From: Manihot esculenta
Taxonomy: Eukaryota; Streptophyta; Magnoliopsida; Malpighiales; Euphorbiaceae
Assembly: GCF_001659605.2 (NCBI RefSeq)
Contig: NC_035170.2
Span: 26,082,020 to 26,146,019 of the forward strand
Reading direction: 5' to 3'
Length of the DNA: 64,000 bases
Made by a program: the position numbers and the translations under genes. The notes under the pieces were generated by a model. The model was not told the DNA's origin. It saw only the letters and a list, made by a program, of their open reading frames with translations, and did not search any database. Shown piece by piece: positions 1 to 11,074 of this stretch. How positions within the stretch are numbered: position 1 is the stretch's first letter; each line of letters begins with the position of its first letter.

Positions 1-137
1 AGGCCTGGCATCACTCCTTTCCTGCTCACCTCCCTCTCCAAGCTCGGCACTCTCTTCATGAGACCCAATGGCAGTGTGAGAAGCTCCTTTTGGCAAGGGT
101 CTGTCATCCTCCCCGTAACGCACCTCCTCACCATCAG
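1..137 (-). pseudogene. Antisense-ORF segment of a Tat-lineage gypsy element, severed by an insertion
   Basis: Read on the minus strand this stretch is open and rich in Glu, Gly and Asp. Its right edge meets the LTR that starts at 138. When the inserted element and one copy of its target duplication are removed, this reading frame continues directly from the coiled-coil ORF whose minus-strand coding ends near 7589, without a stop. I therefore take it as the downstream (C-terminal) part of the same antisense ORF. It runs off the left end of the window. No function is inferred beyond being part of the retroelement's antisense gene. Confidence 0.6.
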
Positions 138-2279
138 TGTAATACCCGGCTAGACCCCGGCATCGAAATTCCTACTTTTCGGCGGAATCTCATATGTCGG
201 AACCTTTTAGAAGGGTAAAATATGTTTTTATAAAATGTTTTACATGTTTTATAGTTTTATTGATGAAAGGAAAATGAGTTTTGAAAGAAAAGACCAAGGA
301 AGGAAAAAGCCAGGTTCGGCCGCCAAACCTCATGTTCGGCCGCCGAACATTGGCCTCTTGCGGAGGCACCTTTGGCCCCCGAAGGTGGTCTGGCCAGCCA
401 CCTATAAAAGGCCCCTTGTCAGAAAATGAGTGAGTTTTCTCTCTCTATTTTCGGGTATAGGTGAGATTTCGCCCTTCCATGGTCGATTTGTGGTTTTTCT
501 TCAATCCCCTCATGTTTTTTATGAGTTTTTACTTTGTCTTGAAGATTTTTAAGCTAAGATCAAGTTTTTGAAACTTGGAGACCACCGGAGCTCGATTTCT
601 CCCAATCTCCAAGTTTGGATCACCCTCCTCTCGAACTTCAAGAGGTAAGTGCAGATCCTTCTCTTCTTTCATATTTTAAGTAAGTTTTAAGAAGGGGTTA
701 AGGGTTTTGATGTATGTTTAGGCTAGTTGTAGAATGTTAGGGTTTAAGTTAGTTAAATGCTAAATGTATGCTAAATGTGATGATTGTTGGGGTATAGGTT
801 AGTTTTATGCCCCTATATGCTTGAATAAGTATTTATGCATGTTTTAAAATAGTTGAATGCATGTTGTGAGGTTTTGGATGGCTGAATGCATGAGGCGGAA
901 TCGGGTTCTGCCATTCTGGAGAACCCAGATTCGGCTGCCGAAGCCATGTTCGGCCACCGAACCTACCAGGGAAGGCAGTTTAGGCTACCTAAACTCGCTC
1001 CCGAAAGTTTAGACTTTCGGCTCTGGAGAGGACTTTTGGCCGCCGCACCCTGCCCCCGAAAGTGCCTGACTTTCGGCTCTGGAGGGACTTTCGGCAGCTG
1101 AAACTACCGCCGAAAGTGCCCTGTCCAGCCTTCCTTTGCATGTTTTCTATGCATATTTTGGAGATGTTTTAGGGGGTTTTTTGGGGAGTTGTTTAGAGTC
1201 ATGTTAAAGTTTGATTGGTCCCTCATTTGAGTCCACCTGTGTAGGATCGGACCCGAGGAACCGAGGAGGCCAGCAGTGTTAGCTGCTTCAGAGTTAGTCC
1301 AGAGTCAGCCAGAGGTGAGTAGAACAGAACTTCTTTTATTTTCAACGCAATGAAATCTTGTTAGCATGATCCATGCATCACGAATGCCATGATATGTATT
1401 AGGTTGTTTTGCATTAGAATTCACGAATATGATGCATTGCATTAATTATTGTTGATGTGGATGGTTATTGGATGATCCATTAGTCCTCGATATGATATGA
1501 TGTGATACGGAAAGACCAGAGCTGCCCATTCTATGCCCCTAGCACAGAGTAAGGAAAAGACCAGGGTTGCCCATTCTACGCCCTTGGCACAATTGGACAT
1601 GTTATGTTATGTTTAAGAGGAAGTCCTGAGGAGCTCCGTCGAAGGCCGGGCATTTATTGGATATGTAGAGGGTTATTGGTGACAGTACCATCTTAAGGTG
1701 ACTTACTTGTGTTGTGATGCATTTCATGATGGCATATATTTATAAACTGTTTTACTGCTCTGCTTATTGGCTTTAGTAGCTCACCCCTTTCCCTTAACCC
1801 CCAGATTTGCAGGTTCAGGATAGACCGGGAAGTCGTCAAGGTTGAAGGTTGTTTTAATTGTAATAGATTGTAGTGGACATGAAATGTAAAATGATATGAT
1901 GTAATTTAAGGATGTAAAGTAATGCTTTATGGGTTAGTGTTGTGCTTGGCCCTAATAGTAGTGTTAATCCCTTTTTGTACATGATCTTATGTTAATGTTT
2001 TAATGATGAGTTATGATGAACTAGGCTTGACATATGTAATGTTGATCCAACTAGAGCATTTGATGAGGGCTCTAGTATTGGGTTTGTATGTTTACAGTTA
2101 TAGTGCATGCACAGGTCAAGCTTGGTGTATGAAAAAGTTTAAGTTTTTATGGAAATGTTGATCATGTATGGAATTTTATCAGGTGTACAGGATGTATAGT
2201 AGGCTTGCTATGGGTCCCGGCGACCTTAAGTTGATCTGGATCCTAGCGCCGGTAGTGGTCCGATTTTCGAGTCATTACA
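138..2279 (+). repeat. 5' LTR of the gypsy element (about 2.1 kb)
   Basis: It starts TGTAATACCCGG and ends in CATTACA directly before a tRNA-Met-like primer site. It carries clusters of a GC-rich palindromic word, TTCGGCCGCCGAA and variants, at 310-370 and 925-1115, in otherwise AT-leaning DNA. A short imperfect tandem repeat built on 'AAGACCAG..TGCCCATTCTA' lies at 1513-1590. The same LTR family recurs at 4227-6680, 6900-7583, 11075-13270 (reverse) and 48813-51491 (reverse). Confidence 0.88.
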
Positions 2280-2282
2280 GAG

Positions 2283-2294
2283 TGGTATTAGAGC
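2283..2294 (+). other. Primer-binding site, tRNA-Met type
   Basis: TGGTATTAGAGC lies three bases after the LTR end. It differs by one base from TGGTATCAGAGC, the usual plant initiator-Met tRNA complement used by gypsy and copia elements. It sets the element's orientation as plus. Confidence 0.85.
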
Positions 2295-2540
2295 CCTAGG
2301 TTCATGTGGTCGGACCTAGAGAGTGTCGAGCTCATAGATGTCATAGAAGGGCATGCACAATAGGAAAAATCATGTCCACTAGGATAGGATATAGAGTCCT
2401 GTCTTGATAATGGTGTGAAATACCATGATGATATGCATGTGCATTAATGTTATGTGATGTATGTGATGTGGGTTCATGTGCTTCCACATGAACCATATGA
2501 TGTTAATGTTTATGTGTTGTATTTTGTTTTTCAGAAGTAA

Positions 2541-3981
2541 GATGCGAGGCACTCGTCGATCTGCACGATTGACTGGAGTCCCACCAGAGAATGAGGGCAT
2601 GGATGCTCGTCCCCCTGCTTTGCCAAGGGCAATGTCATGCAGATCAAGTAGAGAGGGAACGTCAAGGGACCCTAGAAGGTCTTTTGATGTAAGCAGAAGG
2701 GGAGTAGTTCAGGGTAGAATGTCAGCTGATATGAGGGGATCAGAGGAGGATGTTCAGAGAAGAGACGGTAGCTTGGGCGTGAGCATATTGAAAGAGGGCA
2801 TGGGAGAATCTCAAGGAGACGCTCAGGCCTCGGGGTTTAGTTATCCACCCCAGTATCAACCCTTTCCATAGGGCCCAAGGTATCCGATGGGGGGTACATC
2901 GGATTACTCCAGCTTCAACCCATATCCCTCCTACATGCCTTACCCTCCTTTTTACCCACCATATCCCCAGTACCCTATGTATCCACCCTCACCCTTCTAT
3001 CCAAATTTAGCAAACCCTAACCCAGGGAATGCTGCACCTCCTCCTCCACTAGCAGAACCTATGGTCCTTGATATCCAAACACCTCAACCTAGCTCATTTG
3101 TGGGGAGCAAGGTAAAGATGACCGACTATTTGAAGTTGGATGCCCCCAAGTTTAAAACAGGAGATGACCCGTTTGAGTATCTCAAGACGGTGAAGATGAT
3201 AACGGATGAGCTAGGAGCTAGTGACAGTAGAGCCATTCAGATGGCGAGGTTCACGTTGAAGTGCAAGAAAGCAAGAGAATGGTTCAAAAACTATGTGGAC
3301 CCGAGGTTGGAGAGCTTATCCTAGGAGCAGTTTGCTAATGAGTTTGCAGGATGGGCTTTTCCGGATAGTTCAAGGGAGCTAAAGGTGGTTGAGTTTCAAC
3401 AGTTAAGGCAAACAGAGGAGATGAGTGTAGATGAATACACAAATAGGTTTCTGGAGTTGCTGCAATATGTGGGCCAAGCTTATGATACATATCAGAAGAA
3501 GGCCAAGAGGTACACCATAAGGCTCCACCCCAGGTATTCCTCCCTAATTCTAGCAGCAGAGAGAGAGGACTTCCACACCATAGTGGATGCAGTACGAAAG
3601 ATGAAGGCTAGTGCCATCATTCAGGGGACAGTTAAACAGCAAGTGGCACAGTCCTTGGGTTCCAAGACCCCAGGTGGGGGAAAGTTAGATCCCTCTTCTC
3701 TGAGTGCAGCAGCTTCAGGTAGTAAGAAGTGGGGTAGATCCAAACCCAAGAAGAACAAGTTCTGGAATAGGTTAAAGTCAGGTCTGGGTTTGGGCGATGG
3801 CTCAAGCTCAAGTTCAGATGGTTCAGAGTGCTTGAGGTGTGGTAAGCCACACAAGGGCGTATGCTGGTTTGGGACAACAGCCTGCTTCAGGTGTGGACAG
3901 GAGGGACACATGGCTCGGGAGTGTCCTAGGGCACCTTTTATATCACAGTCCCAGCAGACGGCTTCAGGTAGTGTGGCATAG
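2541..3981 (+). pseudogene. Gypsy gag polyprotein with two in-frame stops
   Basis: Coding starts around MRGTRRSARL (2541), after a long leader. It continues through a Pro/Tyr-rich segment (about 2887-3010) and the retrotransposon gag core (about 3110-3620, including 'AREWF' and 'EFANEF' type motifs). Two zinc knuckles follow: an incomplete first one around CLRCGKPHKGVC, and a canonical CCHC, CFRCGQEGHMARECP, near 3880-3930. In-frame TAG codons at 2869-2871 and 3322-3324 interrupt it, and the frame resumes directly after each. A third TAG at 3979-3981 precedes the protease region. Gag would form the capsid of the retrotransposon particle; this copy is broken. Confidence 0.85.
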
Positions 3982-3996
3982 CCAGTAGCTCCAGCC

Positions 3997-4226
3997 ATGA
4001 CTCAGGGTAGAGACAGAGGGAGAGGGGCAGCCTCTTCTTCGGCAGGTTCCTGGAGTGAAGGTCCGTCAGCTCCAGCTCAGATCTTGACTATGACACAGCA
4101 AGAGGCAAACACATCTAACACCGTGGTGTCAGGTAATCTCATCATTGGTTGTTCAGATGTGTATGCTTTAATGGACCCTGGTGCATCTCATTCTTTTGTT
4201 GCTCCGAGAGCCGTAGAGAGGTTGGG
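3997..4226 (+). pseudogene. Gypsy protease, N-terminal part (interrupted by a solo LTR)
   Basis: The frame includes GCSDVYALMDPGASHSFV, the D-[SP]-G-A active-site loop of plant gypsy aspartic proteases with Pro in place of Ser/Thr. It is cut at 4226 by a solo LTR. The rest of the protease resumes at 6681. In intact elements this enzyme cleaves the Gag-Pol polyprotein. Confidence 0.85.
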
Positions 4227-6680
4227 TGTAATACCCGGCTCGTTCAGGCATCGGAATTCCTACCGCCCGGTGGAATCTCGGATGTCGGATTCGTTTTGAA
4301 GGGTATTGCAAGGGTAAACTGACGTTTTCTACAAGGGTTTTGAAAGGTTTTCTAACATGGTTTTACGTGGTTTATGGTTTTGAAAGGAAATGAGTTTTGA
4401 AGAGAAAAGGTCAAGGAGGGAAAAATAGAGGTTGGCCGCCGAAGGTATGTTCGGCCGCCGAAGGTGGTAGAGTTTGTGCCCCCGAAAGCTAGGTTCGGCC
4501 GCCGAAGGTGGCTGAGTTGCGGGTGCAAGTTTGGCTGCCAAAGATGGTTGACCAAGCCACCTATAAAAGCCCCTTAGGTCGGTTCAAGAGGTAAGTTGTC
4601 TTCCTCTTCCCACCCAAGGTGAGCTCATGTCCTCCTTGAGATGATTTCATGGTTTTTGCAAGTTCTTGCATGGTTTTTAATGAGTTTTATCCTTGGTTTG
4701 AAGAGTTGTGAGCTTTGAGCAAGGTTTTGGAGTTTGAAGCTCTTGAAGCTTGGTTTCTCCATGTTTTGAAGTTAGGATCACACCAACTCTAGTTCTTGAA
4801 GAGGTACGTGTTGATCCTTATGTTTTATGGTGTTTTAAGCAAGCTTTATGGAGGGTTAAAGGGTAGGTTGCATGGTTTGCATGAGTTGTGCATGAAGGGG
4901 TTTATGCATCCTTTATGCCTTTGTTTGCTATATGTGGTTATGTGTTGTTGTGTGTGGGAGTGTAAGGTTGTTTAAGCTCCTATATGTGTGGTTAAGGGTT
5001 TGTGCATGGTTTTAAGAGGTTATATGCATGTTAAGAGGGTTAGGAAGGTTTAGGGAGGCTTGTTGGTGCATGGATCTGGGTTCTGGAGAAACTCAGGTTC
5101 GGCCGCCGAAAGGAGTTTCGGCCGCCGAACCCTTGAGGAGGTGGGATAGGCCGCCTAAACTCGCCCCCGAAGGTTTGGACTTTCGGCTCTGGCGTGGAGT
5201 TTCGGTCGCCGAAAGTGCCGCCGAAGGTGTCCTGTTTTGCCTTCCTTTGCATGTTTTTCCATGCTTGTCTATGGTGTTTTAGGGGGTTTTTGGGGAGATG
5301 TTTTCGAGTTATGTTAGAGTTGTTTGGCACATCATGTGAGTCCACCTGTGTAGGATCGGACCTGAGGCGAGGTGTTTAGCTCCAGTGTGAGAGTTGGCCC
5401 AGAGTTAGCCACAGCTTGGCTTCAGGTGAGTAGAACTAACTATGCATGTTTTAAAGCTAACTATGCATGTTTTCAAACGAATGGTTAAAGATAGTGATAG
5501 TATGAGCATGAGACACGCATCATGGATGCCATATGATACTAGGTTGTACTGCATTAGAGATCACGAATATGCTGCATTGCATTATTATTGTTGATGGGAT
5601 GGACCAAGGCGATCTCAGTAGCCCGCTACCTGTTATGTCTAGATAAGACCTTTGGGAGCTCCGCAGTTAGGGGCCGGGCTCTAGTACATGTAGTGACCTG
5701 GGAGTCCATAGGGGCCGGGCACCGACAGAGGGAGTTCTGGGATCATGTCTAATCCGAGATGTGAGATATTTGTGCTATGACACATTCCATGAAAGCATGT
5801 AATGAATGAACTGTTTTATGGTTTCTACTCACTGAGCTCTAGTAGCTCACCCCATTCCCTTAACCCCAGTTTTGCAGGGCCAGAGGTCAGCAGAGAGAGT
5901 TATGGGAGAGCAGAGTTGAAGCATGGGTTGCCGTGTTTGGCTGTAATAGCATAGCTAGGTTGTGATAGAGTGGCATGTGGCATGTATATGGATCAAAGAA
6001 GTTTGATGTATATGTTTATGCGAGTCGATGTATAGATGAAAGGATGTTATATTATGTTATGTTATGTATGTTTGTATAGTATAGTCGTGGACATGATGTA
6101 TGGACATGAGGTATGGACATGATGTTTTAGCATGATGTATATACAGGTTATGCATGGAAAGAGCATGTGGTAAGATAATGTCTAGAGTTGTGCTTTGCCC
6201 AGTGTATGCTGAATCCCTAGTGTATGCATGTGTCCTGTTTTACGTTTCTTGATGAGAAATGTGTCAAGCTAGGCTTAACATATGATGTGTTTATAAAACT
6301 CCAGTGATCAGGGAAGAAAGGGTATAAAACCCCTTAACCCATCTGAGAGGGAAGAAAGGGTATAAAACCCCTTGACCCATAACGGAAAGTAAGGCTAGCT
6401 TGTCTTATGCGGACCCTAAGAGAGTGGGTTCTATGTTTTCAGCTTAGTAGTAGATCACTGGTGTAGGCCTTGACGGCTATGGTTTTACGGTTAAGCCTGG
6501 TAGTTTTACAGAAAAGGTTTTAAAAGCTAGTGTTCTAGTTGGATCATGTATGGGATTGATCAGGTACACAGAGTTCAGTTTAGGCTTGCTACGGGTCCCG
6601 GCGGCCTTAAGCCGATCTGGATCCTAGCGCTGAGCAGTTTGGAGCCGTTACAGAAGGGTGGCGGTTTCCGGGCTGTTACA
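4227..6680 (+). mobile_element. Solo LTR nested in protease
   Basis: It starts TGTAATACCCGG, ends GTTACA, and is flanked by TTGGG on both sides (4222-4226 and 6681-6685), a perfect 5-bp target duplication. There is no internal element sequence, so it is the product of LTR-LTR recombination. It contains palindromic TTCGGCCGCCGAA words at 4430-4530 and 5095-5230. A short tandem repeat built on 'GGGAAGAAAGGGTATAAAAC' occupies about 6308-6384. It belongs to the same family as the host element, but is about 300 bp longer and divergent, so it is a sub-family variant. Confidence 0.92.
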
Positions 6681-6899
6681 TTGGGTTTGATAGTCTCTAG
6701 GTTAGAGTGTCCTTTCTGGGTCAGTGGACCCAAGTGTGACCCATCAGTGGCAGAGTCAGTCTGCTGGTTCAGTCCAATTTTTGTTGAGGGTAGATGCCTT
6801 CCAGCCGACCTTGTGGTTCTAGACTTGACGAATTTTGATGTCATTCTAGGGATGGATTGGCTATCTACTCATGGTGCTACCTTGGATTGCAGAGACAAG
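6681..6899 (+). pseudogene. Gypsy protease, C-terminal part
   Basis: This continues the protease cut at 4226. The motif LTNFDVILGMDWLSTHGA is the conserved end of plant gypsy aspartic proteases. The reverse transcriptase that should follow is missing; the sequence switches to 3' LTR at about 6900. Confidence 0.85.
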
Positions 6900-7583
6900 G
6901 TAGTTTATGTTATGTTTAAGAGGAAGTCCTGAGGAGCTCCGTCGAGGGCCGGGCATTTATTGGATATGTAGAGGGTTATTGGTGACAGTACCATCTTAAG
7001 GTGACTTACTTGTGTTGTGATGCATTTCATGATGACATATGTTTATAAACTGTTTTACTGCTCTGCTCACTGGCTTTAGTAGCTCACCCCTTTCTCTTAA
7101 CCCCCAGATTTGCAGGTTCAGGATAGACCGGGAAGTCGTCAAGGTTGAAGGTTATTTTAATTGTAATAGATTAGTAGTGGATATAAAATGTAAAATGATA
7201 TGATGTAATTTAAGGATGTAAAGTAATGCTTTATGGGTTAGTGTTGTGCTTGGCCCTAATAGTAGTGTTAATCCCTTTTTGTACATGACCTTATGTTAAT
7301 TTTTTAATGATGAGTTATGATGAACCAGGCTTGACATATGTAATGTTGATCTAACTAGAGCATTTGATGAGAGCTCTAGTATTGGATTTGTATGTTTACA
7401 ATTATAGTGCATGCACAGGTCAAGCTTGGTGTATGAAAAAGTTTAAGTTTTTATGGAAATGTTGATCATGTATGGGATTTTATCAGGTGTACAAGATGTA
7501 TAGTAGGCTTGCTACGGGTCCCGGTGACCTTAAGTCGATCTGGATCCTAGCGCCCGTAGCGGTCCGGTTTCCGGGTCGTTACA
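6900..7583 (+). repeat. Truncated 3' LTR of the gypsy element
   Basis: It corresponds closely to the right-hand part of the 5' LTR (from about 1595 to 2279) and ends in CGTTACA. The first two thirds of the LTR were removed along with pol. It is immediately followed by the right target duplication ATTAG. Confidence 0.88.
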
Positions 7584-7588
7584 ATTAG

Positions 7589-10289
7589 AGTCTAGCTCAA
7601 GAGTTTTGATTTGAGCTAGCGGGGTGGAAGGGGCATGCCTGGCTTCCCTCAAGCCCCGATTGAAACTGGAGACATACATGCGGAAGCCCTTATGCCATAT
7701 TGCATTCTTCATCTCGTCAGAGGCTTTGTATTCCGCAAGTCGCACCTCGCAGGCCTCGGCTATCGTTGCATTTAACTCAGAAGAGTCCTTGTAACTTTGA
7801 AGACGAGCTTTACAGGCCTGCTCGATCTCTTTTTTCAGCTCTGCCGACTCCTTGTACTCCTTCAGGCGCTCCTCACACTCCAACTGGACCCTGTCTTCCG
7901 TGAGCTTAGCGTCCTCGAGCAGGGCTGAGCATCTCTTCTCCAAAGCGCTAACTTCTTGGCAGAGTTGTTGATTTTGAAATTTAGACTCCTCTGCTGCCAA
8001 GGTCAGGTCTTTGCTATTATCAGCACGCTTGCTCAGCTCCTGCTCAAGAACCACTACCCGAGCCAGAGCTTCCTCCCTTTGGGCCATCACAGCGTCATAA
8101 TGAGCCTGGGCTGCCTCAGATTCTGCCTTTAAGGCCTCATATTGGTGCCAGACCTCGTTCTTTTGGCTCACAGCCTCGTCCCTCTCCCGCCGGACCTTTT
8201 CCAGGGAAGACAGCTGTTTCAAAGCTTCATCACAACGAATTTCTGCCGCAGCTGCCTTCTCATCAGCTCTCTTGAGAGCATCCAGGGTATATGTCAATTC
8301 CGCCTATAAGGACTTCGAATGCTCGTGGGCTGCCGCAAGATTGCCCCTAGCGTCACTGGTGGCAGAGAAATTCTCCTCTAGGCATGCCTCCTCAATCCGG
8401 CGATCTACAGACTCCCGGAGAGAGTGGTCACGAGCATCCACCTCCATAAAGAGGCCCATCACCTAGCACAAAGAGAAAACTGTTAGGACAAGGAAACAAA
8501 GAGAACCAAAATAAAAGCAAAAATTAGAAGGGACAACTTACCATGAGAAGCATCTCCCTGATTGTATCTCCGAGCTCCCCTCGAGTCCAAGACTGGAACG
8601 CTACTTGTTCTCGAGTAGAGCTGGCCAAAAGGCCAGTGAGAGCAAGTAGGCGAGGGTCCGAGGCCTCGGTCACCCCGCCAAACATCCGCTCCCGGAGAAT
8701 TTCCACGACCACGCTCGCCGGGGACTGATGGGTGATGTCCTCTGCGTTCAAGATGTCGTTATTAGGGGCAGAGAGCAGGGGCACCACCGGAGTCTTTTCC
8801 TTTTCGAGCGGAGGCAAAGCGGGGGCCGGACGCCTGGAGGTCCGAGACTTCTTGAAAGCTGGGACAGGAGTGTCAGAGGAGAGAGGACGCTTGCCCTCGG
8901 TCTTTTCAGCAGCACCCGCAGGAACGTCTGAAGACTCCTCTTGAAGAGAAACGCCCTCAACCGACTTGGGCTCAGCCCCCTCCGTAAGGGTGCCCTCGAT
9001 AACAAGAGCGCCCTCAGTAGCAGCTCCCTGAACACCCTCATCCGCAGGGATGACCTCCAGCTCGCCTTCAGGAGCCCCGCCTTCAGTCGAAGAGGCCTCA
9101 AACCTTTCTTCAGGGACACCCTCCAAAGATGTGGCGGCATCCGTCCTCACGTTCCCAGGATCTTCAATCGACCTGTCAGTAACCCTGGGAGCCCCCTCCG
9201 TCCTCACAGTAGAGACCTGTTGAGATTTCGGGGCCTGGGAAGACTGAGGAATCGAGCTCGACTTGCTACGACTGGAGGGTCTGGAGGTCTTGACACCTCG
9301 GGAGCTCGGCTTGGGAGCTCGGGAAGAAGCTTGAGCTGTAGCAGCAGGCCGGCCAGCTGACCTGGAGGAAATGACTTTAGCCACCTTCTAGGCAGTCTCT
9401 CCCACCGATCGCCCAGCTCGGAGGGCATCCAAAGCGGCATTCATGCTCTCCCGAGACAAGGTAAAGTTCTTCGGGGGTTTAATTTGGTCCATCTTAACGT
9501 CAGAAGCTGCAAAGATCCAAAACCAAAACAAATTAGAACAACCCTCAGTGAAAATCACAAAGAAAAGACAAAACAATTAAGTGAAATAAAGTACCGGCAG
9601 CCCTGCAATCCCGAAGGGTGGACACAAACATACACCTTTCGACATCATACTTCTTATCAACAGAAGTCAGTCGAAGGAATTCGACCTGCTCGGTAAGACT
9701 TAGCTGGGGCAGGTCGTTGCAGCCTAGGTGGACATCCTCCCAGGAGAACTCCACCTCCCAAGACAACCCGGAGTCCTTCTTCAGCTCAACCACAGCAAAC
9801 CCTTCCACCCAACCCTTTATCGAGTCCTTATGACCCGAGAAGATGGATAGCCCTCCACGAGGGGCAAAATAGTAAAAGCCTTGGCTTGCCCTAACCAGCC
9901 TAAAAAAGGTAACAAAGAGACGCGCCGTGGGGGTGAACCCCCAGCTCAAGCAGATAGATTCGAAAGAACACATGAAAAGAATGGAATTTAGGAGCCAGCA
10001 TTCGAGGGGTTATCTCGAAATACCAGAAGACCTCAATGAAGAAATGAGAAAAGGGGAAGGTTAGACTGTATTCTCGTTGCTTGACAAAAAAGACTAGGCT
10101 GAGATCTTTCTGGGGGTCTATTAAGCTGGGAGGAGGAAGATCGGGAAGAATGATCCTCTCGTTCTGGTAAGGAGCTCGAATGTGATAAAGGGGAGTGTCC
10201 AAATACTCCCGAGAAATGAAATTTTTTAAAGAAGAAGGGGTGATGCTAGACTCAAGATTAAAGACATTGGGAAGCTTAGGGCTATCCAT
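7589..10289 (-). pseudogene. Antisense ORF of a Tat-lineage gypsy element (PF04195-like domain plus coiled coil)
   Basis: The ORF starts at the ATG on the minus strand at 10287-10289. The N-terminal part resembles the 'putative gypsy type transposon' domain (Transposase_28, PF04195): HFFIEVFWYFEITPRMLAP followed by a GFYYFAPRGG motif. A Ser/Pro/Glu-rich low-complexity middle (about 8540-9380) and a long coiled coil rich in Glu, Ala, Lys (about 7600-8460) follow. Two introns look recognisable (donor near 9593/acceptor near 9508; donor near 8540/acceptor near 8466). It is broken: one-base frameshift at the G run 9929-9933, and TAG stops at 9388-9390 and 8304-8306. Antisense ORFs between pol and the 3' LTR are known in Tat-clade elements (Grande, RIRE2, Retand). 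Function unknown. Confidence 0.7.
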
Positions 10290-10531
10290 GGGGAAATAAG
10301 AAGCGTACCTTAAAAGTGGTTAGAGCAGAAGGACAGAGCAAGCAAAGCGCACAGAGAACAGGGAAGCACAAGAGTTCTGGAAAAGCAGAGAAATTTCAAA
10401 TTTTAAAACAGTACAAAGAAAGAGAAATGTTTTAATGGGGGAAAGTTCTCAGGTCGCGCGGTTATAATGGATCCTCGGCATTTACCCTCCCATCATTCAT
10501 TAAATAACTGATAAGAAGGTAAAGGGGCAAT

Positions 10532-10968
10532 TGATGACCGCTGGGTTTCACTATCCTGGTAAGAGGCTGAGCCCACAATGACAGAGTCGGCCCAGGACCC
10601 GCGGAGTCCCACGAGTGAGAAGGTCCAGCCCATTCATCCTTGAGGTCGGGCTTTGCTCAAGACCCAGCCTTCTCTTCCTGAGCCCGGCCCAGAGGCTTAG
10701 CAAAATAAGGATCGCTAGCCCAGCCCCGAACTGCTCGATTCACACGCGTGCTAAAAGGGAGAATTAAATGACCATTTAGCATGGCGCAGAGGCCTGATTC
10801 TTCCGTACATACGGATCAGCATAGCAGGGACAGATGGCCCAATGACGAGAAGGTTGTTATACGTTACTGACAAACCAAGAAAAAGAGTAAAAGGAGAAGA
10901 GCACCTCCCTCTCGGACCAAGTTTATAAACCCCTTGTAAAACCCTATTTTCTGGATTTCAGATTATCA
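10532..10968 (+). repeat. Tat-lineage 3' LTR
   Basis: It begins TGATGACCGCTGG and ends GATTATCA (TG...CA-type ends). It has GC-rich text with AGCCCGGCCCAGAGG-like words, then a terminal stretch with TTTATAAACCCCTTGTAAA. The paired LTR is outside the window, so no target duplication can be checked. Confidence 0.7.
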
Positions 10969-11074
10969 ATTTTTAAAATTATCTTATATTTATTTATAAA
11001 TTTTAATATTTTAGTATTCATATTTATTTTAGAATTTAATTTTTTTATTAATTTAAATAATAAAGTTATTATTC

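Larger units (their letters stand above)
138..7583 (+). mobile_element. Ty3/gypsy LTR retrotransposon, internally deleted, with a nested solo LTR
   Basis: The element has a full 5' LTR (138-2279), a primer-binding site, gag, the start of protease, and a truncated 3' LTR (about 6900-7583). LTR ends are TGTAAT...ATTACA type. It is flanked by ATCAG (133-137) and ATTAG (7584-7588), a 5-bp target duplication with one later substitution. Reverse transcriptase, RNase H and integrase are absent: the sequence passes from protease straight into the middle of the 3' LTR around 6900, where both partners share a run resembling TTATGTTATGTTTAAG, so the deletion probably arose by short-homology recombination. 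A solo LTR of the same family (4227-6680) splits protease. Gag has two in-frame stops. The element cannot move by itself. It was inserted in the antisense ORF of an older Tat element. Confidence 0.9.
7589..10968 (+). mobile_element. 3' part of a Tat-lineage gypsy element
   Basis: The element's plus-strand order is antisense ORF, a polypurine-type run (AAGGTAAAGGGGCAA, 10517-10531), then an LTR at 10532-10968. The rest of the element (5' LTR, gag, pol) would be left of the window. The gypsy element at 138-7583 sits inside it. The LTR shares its first bases (TGATGACCGCTGG) and general layout with the LTR at 60560-61045. Confidence 0.72.

Noticed and set aside
2379..2600. 73-aa minus-strand ORF rich in His and Met
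   Set aside because: It overlaps the gypsy leader and gag start on the opposite strand and has no recognisable content.
8728..9360. Plus-strand ORFs opposite the coiled-coil antisense ORF
   Set aside because: Shadows of the minus-strand Ser/Pro/Glu-rich coding frame.
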